From contig JBKPCD010000095.1 in assembly GCA_046727175.1 (NCBI GenBank), positions 1-29,725 on the forward strand: a stretch of 29,725 nucleotides of DNA. The letters are read 5' to 3'. Positions 1 through 7,362 of this stretch are shown one piece after another. The position numbers and the translations under genes are program-made. Source of the DNA: JBKPCD01 sp046727175 (GTDB lineage: Bacteria > Acidobacteriota > Vicinamibacteria > Vicinamibacterales > 2-12-FULL-66-21). Numbering within the stretch: the stretch's first letter is position 1; each line of letters opens with the position of its first letter. Under the pieces are notes generated by a model that was given only the letters and a program-made list of their open reading frames with translations, was not told where the DNA came from and did no database searches.

Positions 1-136
1 TCTCCGACGGTTTCGGAATCCGGGGGACCTCGATTACGTTCCGGAATCGCATCGAGCTATGGTCAATCGGGTAGCCCTTCTCGTCCAGGACCCGATTCTT
101 CATGTTCGGGACCCGCAGCCGTACTTCAACTTGCAT
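1..136 (-). CDS. Partial small hypothetical protein (3' end outside window)
   Basis: Reading the minus strand from an ATG at 136-134 gives 45 open codons that run off the window edge without a stop. A GGAG Shine-Dalgarno motif lies about 7 bases upstream of this ATG, which is why I call a gene in a stretch too short to be obvious. The visible peptide begins MQVEVRLRVPNMKNRVLDEK, is basic, and has no signal peptide or membrane segment. I do not recognise a family. It could be the start of a short conserved protein or of a longer enzyme. Confidence 0.5.
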   Translation of the reverse strand, partial: MQVEVRLRVPNMKNRVLDEKGYPIDHSSMRFRNVIEVPRIPKPSE

Positions 137-188
137 AGGCATTCTCCGTCATCGGATCGAGTCGCAAGGGGCTCGAGTCTGCCCCCAA

Positions 189-236
189 GCGCTGCGGCTC
201 GACTCGCTGACGCTCGCTCGACGCGGCCGCAGGCGC
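189..236. repeat. Imperfect intergenic hairpin
   Basis: GCGCTGCGGC at 189-198 pairs with GCCGCAGGCGC at 226-236 with one bulged base. The loop is itself rich in CTCG/CGAG words. It sits between the HD-domain gene stop (250) and the start of the next minus-strand gene (136), so it could act as an RNA hairpin at the HD gene 3' end. There is no T-run, so a classical terminator is not supported. Confidence 0.4.
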
Positions 237-249
237 TACCGAGCGACCG

Positions 250-837
250 TTACTGACGTTCGGCGGTCTTGCTCGCGATGAGCGGCAACCAGCACTCGCG
301 GCTTGCGACCAGGTCTGAAAGCTCCCTGAACATGTCCCGGCTCACCTGCTCCGCATAGGGCAGGATGCAGGTTCGCGTCTCTTCCAGGTATCTCCGGACG
401 AACGCGGCGTCGTTGACGAACCCGAGCGCCGTGAGGTTGCTGATCCGATCCGCGAGCTTCAGCACTTTTGCGCGCGCGCTACCCTCCGTCATGATGCGTC
501 GCAGGTACTCGGACTTCTGTTCCCGGATGCCGTCGACGGTCCGGATCGTGACCTCCATGACGAGATCGTAGACCGCGGGGCCATCGGCGTCGATGCCAGT
601 GATCTCGTGCTTCGAGACGCCAGGCATGTTTGGCGCGTCCTCGAACAGATCGTGAATCACTGACGCCTTCAGCAGCACCGGATCGATGATCTTGTAGTCG
701 AGCAGAATGGCCAGCGTGCTGATCTGATGCCGGAACATGTTGCTGCCGGCACGGCGCCTGACGCCGATGAGCGCCATCGCCTTGACGATATAAGGTGCCA
801 TCGTGATGCGGCCGAGCGAATTCTCCAAATCGTCCAT
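250..837 (-). CDS. HD-domain (RelA/SpoT-HD-like) phosphohydrolase
   Basis: A 195-residue protein with the metal-binding signature of HD hydrolases. His37 lies in an FRHQ segment, His62-Asp63 begin the motif HDLFED with Glu66-Asp67, and Asp130 sits in KLADRISNL. The ED pair after HD and the K-LADR-x-x-N motif are the layout of the (p)ppGpp hydrolase domain of RelA/SpoT and of small alarmone hydrolases (Mesh1/SAH), and the length fits a stand-alone hydrolase. No synthetase or TGS domain is present. I infer a nucleotide phosphohydrolase, possibly acting on ppGpp; the substrate is not shown by the sequence. The ATG at 837 has no obvious Shine-Dalgarno sequence. The gene is monocistronic or distantly linked to the GNAT gene 160 bp upstream. 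Confidence 0.75.
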   Translation of the reverse strand: MDDLENSLGRITMAPYIVKAMALIGVRRRAGSNMFRHQISTLAILLDYKIIDPVLLKASVIHDLFEDAPNMPGVSKHEITGIDADGPAVYDLVMEVTIRTVDGIREQKSEYLRRIMTEGSARAKVLKLADRISNLTALGFVNDAAFVRRYLEETRTCILPYAEQVSRDMFRELSDLVASRECWLPLIASKTAERQ

Positions 838-998
838 GGGTAGCGTGGCAAGGATTGTATGACGATTCAGCGCGCAGAACGGTAGACTACGGTTGCTTGA
901 CTAGCGAAGACCGGAGCGGGGTCACAACCGCGGCCGGCCGGTAAGGGGGTCGGCATGCCGCAGTTTGGAAGGTCGGTCGACTGATCGCGACCGCGAGC

Positions 999-1433
999 TC
1001 AGGTGAGCCGCTTCTCGAACGCGTGTTGCGTCTTGATGCGCACGTAGCCGCTGCGCTCGTAGAACGCGTGCGCGCGCGCGCGCTGAATCCGCGACGAGAC
1101 GCGCATCACGCGGCAGCCGTCCTCCCGAGCCCAACGCTCCGCGGATTCCAGCAGCGCCGCGCCCACCCCCTGGCCCCGACGTGTTTCATCGACGACGAGG
1201 CCTTCGATGAGAGCGTAGAGGTCGGCCTCGAGCAGCGCCACCATCGCCACGTGAATCCACCCGATGACATGTCCGTCATCTTCCGCGACGAACAGCGCGC
1301 CGTTGGCGTGACGCTCCACGTTCGCAAATCGTTCCAGAATCTGATCGCGAGTCGACGGATATCCGAGCTGACCGCACAGGTCGGCCACCACGGCGCTGTC
1401 ATCGGTATTCATCGGGCGGATTTTGATCGCCAT
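999..1433 (-). CDS. GNAT-family N-acetyltransferase
   Basis: 144 residues covering one complete GNAT fold. A short N-terminal IRPMNTDD strand leads to the acetyl-CoA pyrophosphate-binding motif RRGQGVGAAL at residues 85-94 (the R/Q-x-x-G-x-G/A motif A). The C-terminal AHAFYERSGY at 121-130 is the usual motif B region with the Tyr general-acid position. GNAT enzymes move an acetyl group from acetyl-CoA to an amine; the substrate cannot be told here. The start ATG has a purine-rich GAAGAA stretch upstream. It lies downstream of uvrA on the same strand but is separated from it by a 175-bp gap with two repeat elements, so co-transcription is doubtful. Confidence 0.85.
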   Translation of the reverse strand: MAIKIRPMNTDDSAVVADLCGQLGYPSTRDQILERFANVERHANGALFVAEDDGHVIGWIHVAMVALLEADLYALIEGLVVDETRRGQGVGAALLESAERWAREDGCRVMRVSSRIQRARAHAFYERSGYVRIKTQHAFEKRLT

Positions 1434-1481
1434 GCTTCAATTCTTCAGCAGAGTCTGACGTCGAGCGCGTCCAACCTCGTA

Positions 1482-1507
1482 CCAGGATGCTGAGAAACGC
1501 ATCCTGG
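1482..1507. repeat. CAGGATGC intergenic hairpin, copy 1
   Basis: A perfect 9-bp stem: CCAGGATGC at 1482-1490 and GCATCCTGG at 1499-1507, with the 8-base loop TGAGAAAC. The same stem text and the same TGA at the start of the loop occur again at 21754-21779, 20 kb away. It lies in the gap downstream of uvrA. No T-run follows on either strand. I read it as a dispersed REP-like palindrome that may act as an mRNA 3' end. Confidence 0.7.
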
Positions 1508-1510
1508 AGA

Positions 1511-1575
1511 GGAAATGGAAGATGGTAAATGGGAAACCCTATACGTTTTGCCATCTCCCATTTACCATTTCCCAT
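1511..1575. repeat. AAATGG-word repeat with 13-bp inverted arms
   Basis: ATGGTAAATGGGA at 1522-1534 is the exact reverse complement of TCCCATTTACCAT at 1556-1568. The arms are flanked by further AAATGG/CCATTT words. The tract fills the gap between the CAGGATGC hairpin and the uvrA stop codon. It can fold into one long hairpin, and its base content differs clearly from the neighbouring coding DNA. Confidence 0.7.
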
Positions 1576-1608
1576 CAGGCCGTCTTTTGTCAGCGGCCTG
1601 CTAAAGCA

Positions 1609-4548
1609 CTAGGCCAGCAAGTGCGACTTCAGAAATCGTCCCGTGTACGAGGTCTTGCACGCCGCGATTTCTTCCGGCGTTCCCGTCGCAATCACCTCGC
1701 CCCCAGCGTGCCCGCCCTCGGGTCCCAGATCGATGACGTGATCGGCCGTCTTGATCACGTCGAGGTGATGCTCAATCAAGAGGACCGTGTGTCCGGCATC
1801 GACGAGTCGATTCAGCGATTCCAGCAATCGCTCGACGTCGGCGAGATGAAGTCCCGTAGTCGGCTCGTCCAGAATGTAGACCGTGTGCTTCGATCGCTGC
1901 AGCGTGCTCAACTCGGTCGCGATCTTGATTCGCTGCGCCTCGCCACCCGAGAGTGTCGTCGCCGACTGTCCGAGCGTGAGATATCCCAGCCCCAGGTCGT
2001 CCAGCACCTGGATCTTCCGGCTGATTGCCGACTCGGTTGCAAAAAAAATTACGCCCTCCTCGACCGACATGTTGAGCACGTCGTCGATCGTCTTGCCGCG
2101 AAGCGTGACCTCGAGCGTCTCGCTGTTGAATCGCGCGCCCTTGCACGCGCCGCAGGTCACCTCCACGTCGGGCATGAAGTAGAGCTGCGTGGTAATCACG
2201 CCCTCGCCCTGGCACTCTTCACAGCGCCCACCCTTGACGTTGAAGCTGAATCTCCCCGGCTTGTAGTCACGCTCCACGGACAACGGCGCTTGCGCAAAGA
2301 GGTCGCGGATTGTGTCGTAGAAACCGACGTACGTCGCGGGATTCGACCGGCTGTTCCGCCCGATCGGCGACTGATCGATGTTGACGACCCTGTGCACGTG
2401 CTCGACACCCTCGAAGCCCGCGTGTTCACCGGGTAGCGTCCGCGTGTCTACCAGCCGCTTCCAGAGCACTTTGTAGAGAATCTCGTTGACCAGCGTGCTC
2501 TTGCCAGAGCCCGACGCGCCGGTGATCGCGATGAGCCGCCCGAGCGGAAAGGTGACGTCGATCGATTTGAGGTTGTTCTCGCGCGCGCCACGCACCACGA
2601 GCGCCGTGCCGTTGCCGCCCCGCCGGCGTTTCGGCGTCGGAATCGATCGTCGCCCCGACAGGTACTGCCCGGTCGGTGAAGACTTGCATTTGAGGATGTC
2701 ATCCATCACGCCTTGCACGACGACCTTCCCGCCGTGAACTCCGGGGCCTGGTCCCATTTCGACGATGTGGTCGGCAGCGCGAATGGTGTCCTCGTCGTGC
2801 TCGACGACGATCACCGTGTTGCCGATGTCGCGCAGGCGCTCGAGCGTCGCGATCATCTTCACATTGTCTTTCGGATGCAGCCCGATGCTCGGCTCGTCGA
2901 GCACGTACAGCATCCCCATCAGACCCGAGCCGATCTGGGTAGAGAGTCGGATCCGCTGCGACTCGCCGCCCGAGAGCGTGCCCGAGCGCCGGCCGAAATT
3001 GAGATAGTCCAGCCCGATGCCGAGGAGCAGCTCCAGCCGGCCCCTGATTTCCTTCAGTACTTGACGGCCGGCATCCGCGCTGCGACCGGTGGGTTTGATC
3101 GTGCCGAGGAACGCGTGAAGCTCGTCGAAGTGCAGCTGTCCCAGTTCCTGAATGTTCATTTCTTGAATGGCGGGGCGCCCTACGCCCCGCTCCGCTCTGG
3201 CGCTCCCGGCGATCGTGAACAGCAACCGGGTCGTTCGAAGCCGCGAGCCGTTGCAGTCCGGACACGTGCGTTCGACCATCACCTTGTCGAGCCACTCCTC
3301 CATTCGTGAGCTTGCCTCGCCCCGCTGCCGATACCGGCGATAGTGGCGCTCGATTCGACGCGCGATGCCGTGAAAGCCGATCTCCCGCCCTTCGTGGTCG
3401 TCACGCTTGACCTTCGCGTCGGGTGGCGAGGTCAGCCGAATCTTCCGCGGTTCGATCCCGTACAGAATCGCGTGACGCACTCGCTCGGGCAGCGACGCCC
3501 ATGGCGAATCGAGCTGGAATCCCAACGCCACCGAGAGGCTGTACATCAGGCGTCCGTCCCATGTCTCGGAGTTGTACTTGAACGCCTCGCGGACGAAGCA
3601 GCCGCCCAGAATGCTGCGTTGCGGATCGGGGATCAGCAGGTCCGGATGCGTGAGCTTGTCGACGCCGAGGCCGCCGCACGTCCGGCACGCGCTCTCCGGG
3701 TCATTGAAGACGAAGTACTCCGGGCCGATGTCGCCGTACACCAAGTGGTGCGTCGCGCTGCACAACGACGCGTAGAATCGCTCCGCCTGCGCCTTGCTCG
3801 CCCCCTTGACGATGTGCGCCTGAAGGAGGCCGTCGCCGACCAGTAGCGTCGCCGCAATGCCTGCCTTGATCGCCTTCTCGTGTTTCCGGTTGACGACGAA
3901 CCGGTCCACTACCGCGTCCATGTTCTGGACCTGCGATTCGTCGAGCTCGACCTGCTCCGAGATGTCGATGTCCTTTCCGTCGACAATGAGGCTGCGGCAG
4001 CCCTTTTTCCGGATTTCGGTGAAGACGAAGTCCAGCTCCTCACCGTACACCTTGAACACGGGCGCACGAAGCTCGACCTCCGCGCCCTCGGGCAGCGAGA
4101 GGATCGCTTCGAGGATCTGGCTCGACGACCGACTCGGCGTCGGCTCACCCGTCCTCGGACAATGTGGCTGGCCGATGGTCGCGTAAAGCAGGTTCAGATA
4201 GCTCGCGATGTCCGTCATCGTCCCGACGGTCGATCGCGGATTGCTCGTGAGCGTTTTCTGTTCGATCGAGATCACCGGCGAGAGGCCGAATACGAAGTCG
4301 ACATCCGGCTTCGCAACCTGCGCGACGAACCGTTTCGCGTAGCTCGAGAGCGACTCCATGTAACGCCGCTGCCCTTCGGCGTAAATCGTGTCGAACGCCA
4401 GGCTCGACTTGCCGGATCCGGAGAGTCCGGTGATGACGATCAAGCGGTCGCGGGGGATTTCGAGCGAGATGTTCTTGAGGTTGTGCACGCGCGCGCCCTG
4501 CACGGCGATCGTCGTGCGGGCGGCGGTCGTCGGTCCTCGATTCTTCAT
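1609..4548 (-). CDS. uvrA: UvrABC excinuclease subunit A
   Basis: 979 residues with two ABC ATPase modules in the UvrA arrangement. Walker A is GLSGSGKSSL at 41-50 and GASGSGKSTL at 677-686; signatures LSGGE are at 525-529 and near 866-870; Walker B LDEP is at 550-553 and again near 893. The C-terminal zinc finger is intact (C776, C779, C799, C802). UvrA dimers scan DNA for damage and load UvrB. The insertion between the first Walker A and signature is full length, so a UvrB-binding region is present. Two oddities: the usual first CxxC of zinc finger 1 is missing (only C263 then H267-H268, before C288/C291), and about ten extra residues near 449-459 are encoded by a palindrome. No LexA-type box was identified. 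The start ATG is preceded by no strong Shine-Dalgarno motif. Confidence 0.95.
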   Translation of the reverse strand: MKNRGPTTAARTTIAVQGARVHNLKNISLEIPRDRLIVITGLSGSGKSSLAFDTIYAEGQRRYMESLSSYAKRFVAQVAKPDVDFVFGLSPVISIEQKTLTSNPRSTVGTMTDIASYLNLLYATIGQPHCPRTGEPTPSRSSSQILEAILSLPEGAEVELRAPVFKVYGEELDFVFTEIRKKGCRSLIVDGKDIDISEQVELDESQVQNMDAVVDRFVVNRKHEKAIKAGIAATLLVGDGLLQAHIVKGASKAQAERFYASLCSATHHLVYGDIGPEYFVFNDPESACRTCGGLGVDKLTHPDLLIPDPQRSILGGCFVREAFKYNSETWDGRLMYSLSVALGFQLDSPWASLPERVRHAILYGIEPRKIRLTSPPDAKVKRDDHEGREIGFHGIARRIERHYRRYRQRGEASSRMEEWLDKVMVERTCPDCNGSRLRTTRLLFTIAGSARAERGVGRPAIQEMNIQELGQLHFDELHAFLGTIKPTGRSADAGRQVLKEIRGRLELLLGIGLDYLNFGRRSGTLSGGESQRIRLSTQIGSGLMGMLYVLDEPSIGLHPKDNVKMIATLERLRDIGNTVIVVEHDEDTIRAADHIVEMGPGPGVHGGKVVVQGVMDDILKCKSSPTGQYLSGRRSIPTPKRRRGGNGTALVVRGARENNLKSIDVTFPLGRLIAITGASGSGKSTLVNEILYKVLWKRLVDTRTLPGEHAGFEGVEHVHRVVNIDQSPIGRNSRSNPATYVGFYDTIRDLFAQAPLSVERDYKPGRFSFNVKGGRCEECQGEGVITTQLYFMPDVEVTCGACKGARFNSETLEVTLRGKTIDDVLNMSVEEGVIFFATESAISRKIQVLDDLGLGYLTLGQSATTLSGGEAQRIKIATELSTLQRSKHTVYILDEPTTGLHLADVERLLESLNRLVDAGHTVLLIEHHLDVIKTADHVIDLGPEGGHAGGEVIATGTPEEIAACKTSYTGRFLKSHLLA
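3170..3190. repeat. Palindrome inside uvrA encoding a short insertion
   Basis: GCGGGGCG at 3170-3177 and CGCCCCGC at 3183-3190 form a perfect 8-bp stem with loop CCCTA. It lies in the coding region between the first module's CPDCNG motif and its LSGGE signature. From remembered UvrA sequences, the segment SARAERGVGR seems absent in other UvrAs at this place. The palindrome may be an in-frame inserted intergenic-type repeat. Confidence 0.5.
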
Positions 4549-4633
4549 CGCAGTGGAGAAGTCTAACAGGAGGATGAAGAACGCCGGCTTGTTCCGGCTT
4601 TCGGTTCAGGGCTCTGGGCTTGGGGCGTGTCTT

Positions 4634-5926
4634 TCAGGACGTCACGGTCGGTGGCGTCTTCCGTCCGAACTTGTTCTGGTACATCCGCGCGTCAGCAATC
4701 TCTACCAGTTCCTCGGCCGTCGCCGCATCATCGGGATAGACCGCGGTGCCGACACTGACCGCGAGCGGAACCCAGAGGCTCGTTCGAACTCGCAGATCGG
4801 CAGCGGCAACGCTCCACTGGATGAACCGGCTCTTTCGTTCGGCCTCGACCGCGTCACACTCGGTGAGCACGATCAAGAACTCGTCACCTGCGTATCGCGC
4901 GCACATGTCGTGCGCGCGGATGGACTGCCGCAGGCACTTCGCGATGTGTCTCAGGGCGTTGTCGCCCACGCGGTGACCGTAGGTGTCGTTGACCGACTTG
5001 AACCTGTCGACGTCGACGAGAAGGACTGCGACACGCGATCCGGTGCGTCGCGCTCTCGCAATCTCGCGAGTGATGTGTGGAAGCATCACTCGCTGATTCG
5101 GGAGCCCCGTCAGCCAGTCGGTGACTGCCTCATCGAGTAGGTTGAGGTACGAGCGTAGATTGTGGAACGTCGATGCCAGTGGGATTGCGAGGAACACGAC
5201 GAGCCAGTACCCGCCTGTGCCGATCGCAAGAGACGCCGCGGCGGCCATGCCTGCACCCAGAAGATAGCCGGGCCAGCTCCACGTGAACGCCTCGAACCAG
5301 AGGCGTGCAGGCACATGTCCGGTCGAGAATCCAATCGCCCCTGCGACCAGGAGCGAGTTCACGGCAAAGAGCGCCGTCGTTGCTGCGGCGTACGGGAGCA
5401 TCCCGCTGGAGGGTTCCCACGCAGCGACGTGCCCGCCGAGACGGCTGAAAAGCATGCCCGCCACCTGCATCGCGATGGCGACTGATGCGATGCTGAACGC
5501 GGTCTGGTGGATGGGATTGCGCTGCTTGTTGCGAAACGTGCACTGTCCCCACGCTCCTGCCGCGGCTACGAGGACGGCCGCCTCGGTACCGAGGAGGAGC
5601 AGCGTCACCTGATCGATCACGTGGCACAGGGTGAGCGTAGAGACGCTTCCGTGAAGGCTCGCCTTCACCATCGACGCGGGCAGCGACATTGCCATCATCG
5701 TCAGGATGATCAGCCGATGCGGTCCGGCGATTACCGGCGTGGACCATAAGATGACGCACGCGCCGATCGCGCAGGTGATCGCGACGTAGAAACGGGCAAC
5801 CTTCGACAACTGCTGCCATGCCGAGCCGGGCGGACAGATGGACATCGCCGCCGGCCTGCCGCAGTCGTCCGCGCGCATGAACGCCGCCGCGCTTGCCGGC
5901 CCCAAACGCCGTAACGACGAACGCAT
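4634..5926 (-). CDS. Membrane-bound diguanylate cyclase (GGDEF domain)
   Basis: The C-terminal 160 residues are a GGDEF domain. It starts with DWLTGLPNQRVM, has the DVDRFKSVNDTYGH metal- and substrate-binding segment, and carries AGDEF in place of GGDEF. RAHD, exactly five residues before AGDEF, is a product-inhibition I-site. Such enzymes make cyclic di-GMP from two GTP. The N-terminal half has several hydrophobic stretches (roughly six or seven membrane segments) resembling a MASE-type sensor. I chose the ATG at 5926, with AGAAGG upstream; the frame stays open back to a TTG at 6040, which would add 38 residues of non-membrane sequence. It lies 85 bp upstream of uvrA on the same strand. The AGDEF variant is compatible with activity in known cyclases. 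Confidence 0.85.
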   Translation of the reverse strand: MRSSLRRLGPASAAAFMRADDCGRPAAMSICPPGSAWQQLSKVARFYVAITCAIGACVILWSTPVIAGPHRLIILTMMAMSLPASMVKASLHGSVSTLTLCHVIDQVTLLLLGTEAAVLVAAAGAWGQCTFRNKQRNPIHQTAFSIASVAIAMQVAGMLFSRLGGHVAAWEPSSGMLPYAAATTALFAVNSLLVAGAIGFSTGHVPARLWFEAFTWSWPGYLLGAGMAAAASLAIGTGGYWLVVFLAIPLASTFHNLRSYLNLLDEAVTDWLTGLPNQRVMLPHITREIARARRTGSRVAVLLVDVDRFKSVNDTYGHRVGDNALRHIAKCLRQSIRAHDMCARYAGDEFLIVLTECDAVEAERKSRFIQWSVAAADLRVRTSLWVPLAVSVGTAVYPDDAATAEELVEIADARMYQNKFGRKTPPTVTS

Positions 5927-6251
5927 GCGTGTATCGATCTGCCTTCTCCGTTCCGTCAGTGCTTCGTCAGGGCGTTGACGAGCAGTGTGATCAGCCACGG
6001 ACGCAGCGAGGAGCGGCGTACAGACTTCAAGGTGGAGCAATCTGGCAGCCAGCTCGGCCTTTGCGACTTATCTGGTTCAAACGAAACTACTTGATGCTGG
6101 CGGTGGTGAGGATCAGTTCGTGCGTGTCATGTGCCAAGACGGAGCAACGTGGCTGGACACTTTGAAGCTAAACGCCGTCACAGCAAACGTTTGTGCCCGA
6201 TGTTTCAGCACGGCACATCGCGCGAAGATTCCGGACACGAACGTGCGCTGG
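5927..6251. other. Gap between nucleotidyltransferase and GGDEF genes
   Basis: No convincing gene. Part of it (to 6040) could be an N-terminal extension of the GGDEF gene from a TTG codon. A 10-bp palindrome CAAACGTTTG is at 6184-6193, which could be an operator for the GGDEF gene but has no other support. I see no promoter I would defend. Confidence 0.4.
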
Positions 6252-7214
6252 TCATGTCGGTCGATCCGCTTCCGCGGCTGGCCCCAGGTAGAAAAATGCG
6301 AGCTCCTGCACGGCGACGTTGCTCTTCTTTGTAAGACGGACTGGCGTGGACGCCTTGCCAATGAGGCCGCGATCGGCGAGGTACTCGCAGGCGGTCGTCA
6401 CGTGACCGACGTCGAAGTTGCGCTTGAAGTAGTGCTCGATCTCGGTGCACGACCGCAGCTCGCCGGCCTCGCGGAGGTGATCGATCACCGCCCCGAAGAG
6501 CGACGGGGCGCGTGCGGCCACGTAGGCGTCGATCGCATCGAGCGCGGCTTTCACGCTCTTTTCGGTTTTCTTCGCATTGAGCAGGTCGGAGTAGATCGTC
6601 TTGAAGAACGACGGATTCAACGTCATCGCCTGCGGAATCACCTCGCGGTCGGCGAGCAGGCCGGCGCCGATCACCTCGACCTGCGCGAGCGGCGTTGCCG
6701 CGTAGAGAATCCACAAGGCGGTGTAGTCCAGGTCGCGGCGCGTCACGAACCACTTGTGCGCCTTGTCAATTGACGGAAGGGCGCTCGATGCCGCGCGCAG
6801 GAGCTGGATGTCCCGATCGCGAGCGCCGATGTGCGCCAGCGTGGCGCAGAGATCGGCAATCGTCGGATCGTGCGTATAGAGCAGACGCCCCTTCGTCAGG
6901 AACGAGTGGGCGAACGAATTCCGAATCGCCCCTTCGACCGTCTCACGGAACTTCGTTCGTGGCATGAGGATGGCGTGGACGTTCATGCCGTCGGCATAGA
7001 GCGCCACACCGCCGTCCCTGGTTGGATCCGGTTGTCTCTCGTCGATCGTCACGAGCACGAGATCGATGTCGGACTTCGCCCAGACGCGATCGTGGGAGAG
7101 ACTGCCGCAGAGATTGCCAGCGACCACGGATCGATCCGCTTTGCCCTGCTCGACGAGCGAGCCGACCGCGGCCGTGAACTGCTGCTGGATGGATTCGTCG
7201 AATGTCTGCCGCAT
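6252..7214 (-). CDS. Nucleotidyltransferase-fold protein (Pol beta superfamily)
   Basis: 320 residues from the chosen start. The N-terminal part carries GSLSHDRVWAKSDIDLVLVT, the GS...D-x-D nucleotidyltransferase signature with the two metal-binding Asp of SDID. A third acidic position could lie in the strand around the NVHAI segment (HAILMP), which I cannot assign firmly. The middle is helical and the C-terminal 70 residues read like a winged-helix module (HYFKRNFDVGHVTTACEYLADRGLIG). The family includes aminoglycoside nucleotidyltransferases, MNT antitoxin-like proteins and unassigned enzymes; the substrate is unknown. I prefer the ATG at 7214 because AGAGGTGA sits four bases upstream; an ATG at 7262 is also in frame. 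The gene stands alone, with about 150 bp to the next gene. Confidence 0.75.
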   Translation of the reverse strand: MRQTFDESIQQQFTAAVGSLVEQGKADRSVVAGNLCGSLSHDRVWAKSDIDLVLVTIDERQPDPTRDGGVALYADGMNVHAILMPRTKFRETVEGAIRNSFAHSFLTKGRLLYTHDPTIADLCATLAHIGARDRDIQLLRAASSALPSIDKAHKWFVTRRDLDYTALWILYAATPLAQVEVIGAGLLADREVIPQAMTLNPSFFKTIYSDLLNAKKTEKSVKAALDAIDAYVAARAPSLFGAVIDHLREAGELRSCTEIEHYFKRNFDVGHVTTACEYLADRGLIGKASTPVRLTKKSNVAVQELAFFYLGPAAEADRPT

Positions 7215-7362
7215 TCGCTCACCTCTCGTGACGCCGAGCTGCAATCGCCCCACCTGTGTCACTGGAGGTCACGAGATCAGGAACGTTGCTCTTGGAAACC
7301 CAAGAAACCTTCTGAGCTCCTGACCTCTTGTTGAAGGTAACCGGAAGCGGTCCCCTCGCAGC

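Noticed and set aside
59..256. 65-codon plus-strand frame
   Set aside because: No Shine-Dalgarno sequence or family; it covers the better-supported partial minus-strand gene and an intergenic hairpin.
1522..2436. Long plus-strand open frame (304 codons) opposite uvrA
   Set aside because: It lies antisense to well-supported uvrA codons and has no family resemblance; it is a GC-rich shadow.
4583..4598. GCCGG...CCGGC hairpin between the GGDEF gene and uvrA
   Set aside because: Only a 5-bp stem with no T-run; chance is likely in DNA this GC-rich.
4591..4607. GTTC-N9-GTTC upstream of uvrA as a LexA box
   Set aside because: Known direct-repeat SOS boxes of this type use N7 spacing; no other support.
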